From an uncultured Clostridia bacterium (GTDB lineage: Bacteria > Bacillota_A > Clostridia > Christensenellales > Aristaeellaceae): 7,247 bases of DNA. Under the pieces are notes generated by a model. That model was not told the origin of the DNA and did no database searches. It worked only from the letters and a program-made list of their open reading frames with translations. A program made the translations under genes and the position numbers. The stretch spans positions 1 to 7,247 of the forward strand of contig CAMVDI010000089.1 of assembly GCA_947166205.1 (NCBI GenBank), written 5' to 3'. How positions within the stretch are numbered: position 1 is the stretch's first letter; each line of letters starts with the position of its first letter. This document shows, one piece after another, positions 1-6,160 of this stretch.

Positions 1-970
1 GGACCGCGGCGCAGGCAAACGGGACCCCGATTACCCGGGCCCCCCGGTCCGCCAGCTGCGCGATCTGCATCCGCACAGCTCCGGTCGTTGTATACCGGGT
101 GAGGGTTCCGTCCGGGTTTTCCTCCAGATAGAAAGCCGGCGCTGTGATCACATTCCGGTCCGCCGCCAGCGCTTCGGCGATCTTCCCGTTCTCCGTCTCC
201 GGCAGCCCGGGATGGGTATTCCCGTATTCCGTCAGCGCCTCCCGGTTCGGGAAGGACTGGGACAGAAGGGGAGCGGCGCCGGTTTCCTCCGTACCAGGCA
301 GGAAGGCGCCCAGCAGACCCAGGGTCTCCCCCGCGCCGGCGGGCCAGGCGCCGGCCGTCCCGGTCAGGCTGCTTTCCTCCGGGAGGATCAGCAGCTGCCA
401 GTCCGCCCTGCCCACGCTTTCCAGATTCTCCAGGGCGGTTTTCTTTTCCGCCAGTTCCGTTCGGGAGCCGGTGTTGAACCGTACCTGATACTGCTTCAGC
501 TCCGGAAAGTATCCGACGACCGCCCCGTCCAGGGTCTCCAGCGCTGTCTCCAGGTCCCTCCGGGTTCCTTCCCCCTTCATCGTGACCAGCAGCTCGTTGG
601 TCAGCAGCCGCCGGCCGCTGTCGATCCATTCCCACTGCCCGGTGGGGGCGGCAAATCCCCGGACCGCCGTTTCCTCCGCCGTTTTCTTCGGGATCAGCAG
701 CAGGACCGCCGCGCCGGCGATCACCAGAACCGCCGCCAGCGCCAGCAGCCACTTCAGGCCGCCGCCGCTCCTCCGGGGCCGGAAGGCCGCCGCGGGTCCA
801 TCCGCGGGAAACCCGCCCGTTCCCAGGTCAAACGCGTCCTCGCTGCTGACAAACTGGTCTTCCTTCGAAGAAAAGCCGTATTCCGAATCCGTTCCGCCGG
901 TTTTCGCGCCGCAGGAAGGACAGACGGTCTGCCCCTTCTTCAGTTTCCGGCCGCACGCGCTGCAATTCAT
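1..970 (-). CDS. Zinc-ribbon, single-pass membrane protein with a degenerate subtilase-like outer region (3' end off window)
   Basis: I read 323 codons from ATG at 970, open to the left edge with no stop. The start follows GGGAGG with a 9-base spacer. Residues 3-20 form a zinc ribbon with two CxxC knuckles (C3, C6, C17, C20). A polar, acidic linker (about 24-70, ending in RPRR) leads to one membrane helix at about 73-93, so the ribbon should be cytoplasmic and the rest outside. Residues about 120-193 resemble a subtilase I9-type propeptide, including the segment GAVVGYFPELKQYQVRF. After it, GLLGAF (218-223) sits where a subtilase would have its catalytic-Asp motif, and NGKIAEALAA (261-270) where HGTxVAGxIAA would be, so Asp appears to be Gly and His appears to be Asn. 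ARVIGVPF (311-318) resembles the following VINxSLG strand. Any Ser region lies off the window. It sits 55 bases after the VWA gene, probably in the same operon. The gene is certain; the pseudo-peptidase reading is an inference from remembered family patterns. Confidence 0.85.
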   Translation of the reverse strand, partial: MNCSACGRKLKKGQTVCPSCGAKTGGTDSEYGFSSKEDQFVSSEDAFDLGTGGFPADGPAAAFRPRRSGGGLKWLLALAAVLVIAGAAVLLLIPKKTAEETAVRGFAAPTGQWEWIDSGRRLLTNELLVTMKGEGTRRDLETALETLDGAVVGYFPELKQYQVRFNTGSRTELAEKKTALENLESVGRADWQLLILPEESSLTGTAGAWPAGAGETLGLLGAFLPGTEETGAAPLLSQSFPNREALTEYGNTHPGLPETENGKIAEALAADRNVITAPAFYLEENPDGTLTRYTTTGAVRMQIAQLADRGARVIGVPFACAAV

Positions 971-1025
971 CTTCAGATTCCTCCCGCCTTCTTGTCCGCT
1001 CGCTCCGCTGTCCGGTCCCCCGGCC

Positions 1026-2348
1026 TTACCATCCGCCCGCGTCCGAACCGTTTTCCCAGCCGCCGTCCGCCTGTACGGAAACAGGCTTCCGGATAAAGCT
1101 GTTCTTCATCATGATGACGACGCCCAGCAGCGAGAAGGAAAGCCCCTCCCGGATCCACCAGGTGGACATGTCCTCCGTGCTCATCACGTATTTCAGCAGG
1201 ATGAAGGACAGCGCGCCCATCAGGGGGGAGATGATGTACTGCGCCCGGAACTGCCCGGCGGAGCTGTACATCAGGGACAGGCAGATACCCAGGGAAAGTC
1301 CCTCAAGAATCATCATGACGCAGGTAATGATCTTGGCGGACTGATCCCGGTTCCGGATCAGGTCCTGCTGCAGCCGGATCTCCTTGGGCACCTCCGCGGG
1401 CGCCACCCTTTCCTGATAGCGGACGGTCTCCATGCCCTCCGCCGCCTTCCGGACGTTCTCCGGCGTCAGGATCTGGCTCTTCCCCGGGATCCGCAGGATT
1501 TCCTCCATCTCCTCCGGAACCCGGTCCAGCAGAACCCAGTACAGGCGGATCCGGTCCCGTCCAAGCACCGCCGGTCCCGGATCCGTCCCGTTTGCGTCCC
1601 AGGCATGGGCGCCGTCGCTGAAAAAGACGATCCGGACGGGCTCCTGCCCGCCGGCTTCCTCCGCCAGGGCCGCCGCCGCGGCGAAGGCATCCCCGAAATA
1701 CATGCCCCCCGCGGAGGGCTCAGCGGCGATCAGCGCGTCCATGCGCTGCCGCTGCGCGCCGGAAACGGTGCCGAAGGGAATCGTTTTCCCGCCGGAGATC
1801 ATCGCCGCCTGCGCCGTTCCCGGCAGGCTGTCCAGCAGCTGCCCCGCCGCGGCGGCGGCCCGGTCATGGGCGCCGTTTTCCTGCATGGAGGCAGTGTCGT
1901 CCCAGATCAGGATCATCCGCTCCGAAGCCCTGGCCGGCGTGATTTCGTTCTTCGCCGGCTCCAGCTCCTTCTTGAACCCCTGCAGATAGATCAGGTCGCA
2001 GATGCATGCCACCAGGAAGGTGGCCAGCGTCACGATGACCGCCAGCCGGATCTGCGGCTTCCGGCTGGTGTCCGGCGTCATGTAGGAGGTGGCCCCCTCC
2101 ACCAGCATGGTGCCCAGCATCAGGGCCGCCGTCGGCACCATGAAGATCAGGCCCATCATCCAGACCGGCCGCTCATCCACGTTCCGCGTCAGCCAGGACA
2201 TTCCCATCGAGAAGGCCGTCACGATCACGATGGCTGTCAGCGTGAAAAGCGCGTTCCATCCGCTGCCTCCCCCGGAGCGCCGTCCCGAACCTTTTCCCCC
2301 GTTCAGGCCGCCGTCCTGCTGTCCCCATTCGTCCTGCGGATACTGCAT
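1026..2348 (-). CDS. Six-pass membrane protein with an inserted, partly degenerate VWA domain
   Basis: 440 residues, ATG at 2348 preceded by GGGGGAG with a 6-base spacer, 31 bases after the hemZ stop. A Gly-rich N-terminus (13-30, with RR at 23-24) precedes membrane segments at about 33-53, 62-83 and 101-121. A soluble VWA-like domain (about 145-315) follows, then segments at about 339-361, 370-389 and 400-415. Positive charges in the N-terminus, the 84-100 loop and the C-terminus (KNSFIRKP) suggest that both ends are inside and the VWA domain is outside. The metal site reads ILIWDDTASM, giving D150-x-T152-x-S154 in place of DxSxS. The later Asp is present in FFSDG (D245), but the usual loop-2 Thr appears to be Met216 in GGMYFGD. 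Such domains normally bind a protein partner through a divalent metal. I do not recognise a named family for this architecture; BatA-like proteins share VWA plus membrane helices but have a different layout. The neighbour downstream also carries an outer domain, so a shared surface role is possible. Confidence 0.9.
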   Translation of the reverse strand: MQYPQDEWGQQDGGLNGGKGSGRRSGGGSGWNALFTLTAIVIVTAFSMGMSWLTRNVDERPVWMMGLIFMVPTAALMLGTMLVEGATSYMTPDTSRKPQIRLAVIVTLATFLVACICDLIYLQGFKKELEPAKNEITPARASERMILIWDDTASMQENGAHDRAAAAAGQLLDSLPGTAQAAMISGGKTIPFGTVSGAQRQRMDALIAAEPSAGGMYFGDAFAAAAALAEEAGGQEPVRIVFFSDGAHAWDANGTDPGPAVLGRDRIRLYWVLLDRVPEEMEEILRIPGKSQILTPENVRKAAEGMETVRYQERVAPAEVPKEIRLQQDLIRNRDQSAKIITCVMMILEGLSLGICLSLMYSSAGQFRAQYIISPLMGALSFILLKYVMSTEDMSTWWIREGLSFSLLGVVIMMKNSFIRKPVSVQADGGWENGSDAGGW

Positions 2349-2379
2349 TGTTCTCTCTCCCCCGGCTGTTTATTTGGTT

Positions 2380-3867
2380 TCACCCCGGCGTATGTTCTCC
2401 CGCCGCCGGAGCCTCCCCCAGAAAAAGCTCCCTTTTTCGCTGAATCATCTCGTCCGTCCGGGCCAGATAGGTTTCGATATGGCTCACGTTCGGCGCCCGG
2501 CCGATATGCCCTTCCTCGGGATAGATCCGCTTGGAGATTCCCCCGGCGCCCAGCGCCAGGATATGGGAGGTCTCCTCCATGATGTCCACATTGTACACGC
2601 ACTCGTGCCCCGGCAGGGCGTACCCGGTGTTCTCCAGGTTGCCCGCCATGTATTTCTGCTTGTAAAGGTAGTAGGGCCGCATCCCCATCCGCGCCGCGGT
2701 TTCCCCGCCCAGGCGCACCATCTCCGCAGCGGTTTCCCCGGAGGGCAGGATTTCTCCCCCGCCCTTCCCCTGCCTGGCCGCGGTCTGCCGCTCCCCCCAG
2801 GGGGAGGACCGCTTGATGGCCAGGGTATGAACCGTCAGGCTTTCCGGAGCCAGGCGCACCGCTTCCTCCATGGTCCGGGCGAAATCCGCCTCGGTCTCCC
2901 CGGGCAGTCCCGCGATCACGTCCATGTTGATATGCGGAATCCTTTCCTCCCGGGCGAGGGCGTAGGCTTCCCGCACCTGCTCCGCGGTATGGGCGCGCCC
3001 GATCACCCGCAGGGTCCGGTCATTCATGGTCTGGGGATTGATGGAGATCCGCCGGACCCCCGCTTCCCGGATGGTCCGCAGCTTCGCCCGGCTCAGGGTG
3101 TCCGGCCTTCCGGCCTCTATAGTATATTCCAGCGCTCCCGGAAAAATGTGAATCAGGTTTTCCGTCATCCGGGCAAAGGCCTCCTCCGGCAGCGCCGTAG
3201 GCGTTCCGCCGCCCACATAGACCGCCCGGAGCCGTTTCCCGGCCTCCCGGAGGATGTCCGCCCCGGCCCGCATCTCCTTCTCCAGCGCCGCCAGATAGGG
3301 CTCCGTCAGTCTCCCGTCCCCCAGCTCGCCGGAGGAAAAGGAGCAGTAGGCGCATCGCGTCGTGCAGAAGGGGATTCCCACATAGACATCGATCCATTCG
3401 TCCCCCGGAGGTGGCATCTCCCGCTGGGTCATGGCGATCCTGGACAGCAGCTTCGCTTTTTCCGGCGTCACGTCAAAATCCCCGATCAGGCGTTCCTCCG
3501 CCCGCTCCGGTTCCAGCCCTTCCGCCAGTGCCTCCAGCATCAGATGGGTGGGGCGCACCCCCGTCAGGCTGCCCCAGGGCGGATGGATCCCGGAGACCTG
3601 CCTGCACAGGTCGTACAGCGTCTGCTTGCAGAGCCGCCTGGCCGCCCGCTTCCGGTGCAGCTCCCGGATCCGCGGCTCCGGATCCTCCGGCACGGAAACG
3701 GAACGGCTCGCCTTTTTCCCCTCCAGTAAGAAGGTGATCCGATAGCTTCCCTCCGTTTCCTCCGCCCGCATCTCCGTCTCCGCCAGCCTTTCCTCCAGGC
3801 CGAAAAGCCGGGCTGTTTGGATCAGCTCCGGCTGTATGGTCGCCAGGTAATCGGCCAGCTGGTTCAT
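2380..3867 (-). CDS. hemZ: HemZ-type radical SAM protein, coproporphyrinogen III dehydrogenase-like
   Basis: 495 residues, a normal length for HemZ. The ATG at 3867 follows a purine-rich stretch with GAGGAG 9 bases upstream. An N-terminal region of about 155 residues specific to the HemZ branch contains WGSLTGVRPTHL (98-109). The radical SAM barrel then starts with the CX3CX2C motif C168, C172, C175 (CTTRCAYC), whose cysteines bind the 4Fe-4S cluster that cleaves S-adenosylmethionine. GGGTPT (219-224) is the SAM-contacting glycine motif. EAGRPDT (251-257), SINPQTM (275-281), YLYKQKYMAGNLENTGY (400-416) and the late YNVDIMEETSHILALGAGG stretch are HemZ hallmarks and separate it from HemW and HemN. 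The proposed reaction is oxygen-independent oxidative decarboxylation of coproporphyrinogen III in the cytoplasm. For HemZ this activity is less well established than for HemN, and many anaerobes carry hemZ without a full haem pathway, so the true substrate here is open. It lies 46 bases after rel and is probably co-transcribed. Confidence 0.95.
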   Translation of the reverse strand: MNQLADYLATIQPELIQTARLFGLEERLAETEMRAEETEGSYRITFLLEGKKASRSVSVPEDPEPRIRELHRKRAARRLCKQTLYDLCRQVSGIHPPWGSLTGVRPTHLMLEALAEGLEPERAEERLIGDFDVTPEKAKLLSRIAMTQREMPPPGDEWIDVYVGIPFCTTRCAYCSFSSGELGDGRLTEPYLAALEKEMRAGADILREAGKRLRAVYVGGGTPTALPEEAFARMTENLIHIFPGALEYTIEAGRPDTLSRAKLRTIREAGVRRISINPQTMNDRTLRVIGRAHTAEQVREAYALAREERIPHINMDVIAGLPGETEADFARTMEEAVRLAPESLTVHTLAIKRSSPWGERQTAARQGKGGGEILPSGETAAEMVRLGGETAARMGMRPYYLYKQKYMAGNLENTGYALPGHECVYNVDIMEETSHILALGAGGISKRIYPEEGHIGRAPNVSHIETYLARTDEMIQRKRELFLGEAPAAGEHTPG

Positions 3868-3893
3868 CGGCTCCTTCTCCTCTTTCTCCGGCC

Positions 3894-3912
3894 CCGGGCG
3901 CTTTTCGCCCGG
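3894..3912 (-). other. Perfect 7-bp hairpin just after the rel stop codon
   Basis: CCGGGCG (3894-3900) and CGCCCGG (3906-3912) form a perfect 7-bp GC stem with a 5-base loop (AAAAG on the transcript). It starts one base past the rel TGA. No U-tract follows; the next transcribed bases are purine-rich and lead into the hemZ ribosome-binding site. It is therefore not a typical Rho-independent terminator. It could protect a processed 3' end or reduce read-through, or it could have no role. Confidence 0.5.
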
Positions 3913-3913
3913 C

Positions 3914-6118
3914 TCAGGCGGTGATTCTGTAGACGTCCAGCACGTCCGCCTTGTTGCGGACCGCCTGGATCACCCGGTTCATCTGCTCCCGGGACTGCAC
4001 GTCCAGGGTCAGCTTCACCGTGGAGATCCGGGTCTTGTCGTCCGTCTGGATCTGGGCCGCCTTGATGGAGACGTTCATTTCCCCGATGACGGAAGCGATC
4101 TCGCTGAGCATGTTGACCCGGTCATAGACCAGGATCTTGATGGAAGCGTAGAAGGATCCGCCGCTCTCCGAAGCCCATTCCACGGGGATCCGGCGCTCCG
4201 GCTCCGACAGGGCGGCGTTGTTGCACTCCGCCTTGTGGATGGTGACGCCCCGGCCCCGGGTGATATAGCCCACGATCTCGTCCCCGGGCACGGGGCTGCA
4301 GCAGCGGGCAAACCGGATCGGGATATCCAGATCCTCGTTTCCGGTCAGAATGATGCCGTGGTTGGCCCTGCGCTGGCTCAGCTGCTTCTCGTCCGCCTGG
4401 TCCGGAATCCGCTCCGGAATGGCCGGCGGCGCCGCCTCCCGGGCACGGGCTTCCTCGATCAGGCGGGTCACCACGTACTGGGCCGCCATTCCGCCGTATC
4501 CCACCGCGCAGCAGATGTCGTCAAACTCGTTGAATCCATACTTTTTCAGCATGGCTTCATAGTTCTCCGCCCGGACGATCTCGCTCAGCTTGACGCCCCG
4601 GCGGGCGCACTCATGATCCAGCATCTCCCGGCCCAGGACCAGGTTCTCCTGCCGGAGCTCCTTCTTCAGGTACTGACGGATCTTCGCCTTGGCCTGGGGG
4701 GTCTTGCAGATGCGGATCCAGTCGGAGGAGGGGCCCTTGCCGGAGGAAGAGGTCATGATCTCCACCCGGTCCCCGGTGGACAGTTCCGTCTCCAGGGGCA
4801 CCAGCTTGCCGTTCACCTTCGCGCCGACGCATTTGTTTCCCACGGCGGAGTGGATCCGGTAGGCAAAGTCCAGCGGCGTGGAACCCTTGGGCATGGAGAT
4901 CACGTCGCCCTTGGGCGTGAAGAGAAAGACCTCGTCGTCAAACAGATCGGTCTTCAGCGTATCGATAAACTCCCGGCTGTCCCGGGTGTCGCTGGACCAG
5001 TCCAGAATCTGGCGCACCCAGGTCAGCTTGGTGTCCAGCTCGTCCTCCTTCTTCCGGCCTTCCTTGTAGCGCCAGTGGGCGGCGATGCCGTATTCCGCGA
5101 TCCGGTGCATCTCCCAGGTGCGGATCTGCACCTCAAAGGGGAAGGGCATCTTCCGGCCGCCCATGACCGTGGTGTGCAGGCTCTGGTACATGTTGGCCTT
5201 GGGGACGGAAATATAGTCCTTGAACCGGCCCGGAACCTGGGTCCACAGGGTGTGCACGATGCCCAGCACGGCATAGCAGTCCGGAATCGTGTCCACGATC
5301 ACCCGGATGGCGATCAGGTCGTAGATCTGGTCAAAGGTCTTGTGCTGCAGCACCATCTTCCGGTAGATGGAATAGAAGTGCTTGGACCGGCCGTCGATGT
5401 CGAAGCGGATATGCTGTTCATCCAGCCTGGCGCTCAGCTCGTCGATCACCATGCGGATGCTCTCTTCCCGCTCCGCCCGCTTCATGCCCACCAGGTGCAC
5501 GATGTTGTTGTATCCGTCGGGATCCAGGTATTTCAGGCTCAGATCCTCCAGATCCTGCTTCAGGGCATAGACCCCCAGCCGGTGCGCCAGCGGGGCATAG
5601 ATGTCCAGCGTCTCCCGGGCGATGGCCTTCTGCCGGTCCGCCGGCTGGTAACGCAGGGTATACATGTTGTGCAGCCGGTCCGCCAGCTTGATCAGGACGA
5701 CCCGGATATCCTTGCCCATGGCCAGGATCATCTTCCGGACGCTCTCCGCCTGGGCCTCCTCCCGGTTGGCGAAATCCAGCTTGTTCAGCTTGGTCACGCC
5801 GTCCACCAGCTCCGCCACCTCATCCCCGAACTCCCGCCGCAGCGTGTCCAGGGTGATATCCGCGCAGTCCTCCACCGTGTCGTGCAGCAGCCCGGCGGCG
5901 ATGGTGGGCGGGTCGATCATCAGATCCGCCAGGATACTGGCCACAAAGCAGGGGTGAATGAAATAGGGTTCTCCGCTCTTGCGCACCTGTCCCGCGTGCG
6001 CCTTCTCCGCGAAATGCCAGGCCTTTTCCACAATCCGGTATCCGTCCCCCGGATGATATTTCTGAACCCGGGCAATCATCGTCTCCAGCGGCATCGCCTC
6101 ATAGGATGCAAAGCTCAT
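3914..6118 (-). CDS. rel: Bifunctional (p)ppGpp synthetase/hydrolase Rel (RelA/SpoT family)
   Basis: 734 residues, full length for a long Rel. It makes and degrades (p)ppGpp, the stringent-response alarmone, from GTP/GDP and ATP, and responds to uncharged tRNA on the ribosome. The N-terminal HD hydrolase domain keeps its metal ligands: H55, H79-D80 (LLHDTVED) and D147 (KLADRLHNM). The synthetase domain (about 235-350) has GRSKHFYSIYRK, D267 in YDLIAIRV, YQSLHTTV (311-318) and E329 in FEVQIRT. RFKD (298-301) matches the RxKD motif of bifunctional enzymes rather than the ExDD motif of synthetase-only RelA. A TGS domain follows (about 395-456), then a helical region, a zinc-finger-like domain with C606, C607, H628 and C632 (RCCSPVPGDEIVGY), and an ACT domain (about 657-731). 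All key residues I checked are present, so both activities are expected. The start is supported by a G-rich ribosome-binding site. The gene lies between recJ and hemZ with short gaps on both sides. Confidence 0.97.
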   Translation of the reverse strand: MSFASYEAMPLETMIARVQKYHPGDGYRIVEKAWHFAEKAHAGQVRKSGEPYFIHPCFVASILADLMIDPPTIAAGLLHDTVEDCADITLDTLRREFGDEVAELVDGVTKLNKLDFANREEAQAESVRKMILAMGKDIRVVLIKLADRLHNMYTLRYQPADRQKAIARETLDIYAPLAHRLGVYALKQDLEDLSLKYLDPDGYNNIVHLVGMKRAEREESIRMVIDELSARLDEQHIRFDIDGRSKHFYSIYRKMVLQHKTFDQIYDLIAIRVIVDTIPDCYAVLGIVHTLWTQVPGRFKDYISVPKANMYQSLHTTVMGGRKMPFPFEVQIRTWEMHRIAEYGIAAHWRYKEGRKKEDELDTKLTWVRQILDWSSDTRDSREFIDTLKTDLFDDEVFLFTPKGDVISMPKGSTPLDFAYRIHSAVGNKCVGAKVNGKLVPLETELSTGDRVEIMTSSSGKGPSSDWIRICKTPQAKAKIRQYLKKELRQENLVLGREMLDHECARRGVKLSEIVRAENYEAMLKKYGFNEFDDICCAVGYGGMAAQYVVTRLIEEARAREAAPPAIPERIPDQADEKQLSQRRANHGIILTGNEDLDIPIRFARCCSPVPGDEIVGYITRGRGVTIHKAECNNAALSEPERRIPVEWASESGGSFYASIKILVYDRVNMLSEIASVIGEMNVSIKAAQIQTDDKTRISTVKLTLDVQSREQMNRVIQAVRNKADVLDVYRITA

Positions 6119-6160
6119 TCCATTCCCCCCTCTCCGTTTTTTTCCCTTTCCGGATCCTTC
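6115..6160 (-). promoter_or_regulatory. Polypurine leader and ribosome-binding site of rel, with a two-codon ORF overlapping the start
   Basis: The 42 bases between the recJ stop and the rel ATG are almost all purine on the transcribed strand (five pyrimidines), with an A7 run (6143-6137), GGAG and a G6 run. An ATG at 6123-6121 lies five bases upstream of the rel ATG in another frame and reads ATG GAA TGA. Its stop overlaps the rel start as ATGA. GGAG lies 8 bases from this first ATG, while the later G-rich part serves the rel ATG at normal spacing. The rel start at 6118 remains the best call because it begins a normal Rel N-terminus. Whether the mini-ORF is translated is unknown. Confidence 0.5.

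Noticed and set aside
212..1096. A 294-codon plus-strand open frame
   Set aside because: It is antisense to the zinc-ribbon membrane protein, whose frame has a good ribosome-binding site, CxxC knuckles and a membrane helix. The plus frame is Gln/Arg/Pro-rich noise.
973..1158. A 61-codon minus-strand open frame between the VWA gene and the zinc-ribbon gene
   Set aside because: Most of it overlaps the C-terminal end of the VWA protein in another frame, and the translation resembles no known protein.
582..2582. A 666-codon plus-strand open frame
   Set aside because: It lies opposite the VWA gene and the zinc-ribbon gene. Its translation is rich in Pro, Arg and His with no domain, as expected for the complement of GC-rich genes.
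2089..3729. A 546-codon plus-strand open frame
   Set aside because: It is antisense to hemZ, which has a full set of radical SAM and HemZ motifs. The plus-strand translation is low-complexity and has no recognisable fold.
3894..3912. The rel-hemZ hairpin as a Rho-independent terminator
   Set aside because: The stem is good but no U-run follows on the transcribed strand, and hemZ begins 27 bases later with its own ribosome-binding site.
6137..6143. The T7 run as a terminator tract
   Set aside because: It is a T-run only on the plus strand, where no gene ends. On the transcribed minus strand it is an A-run.
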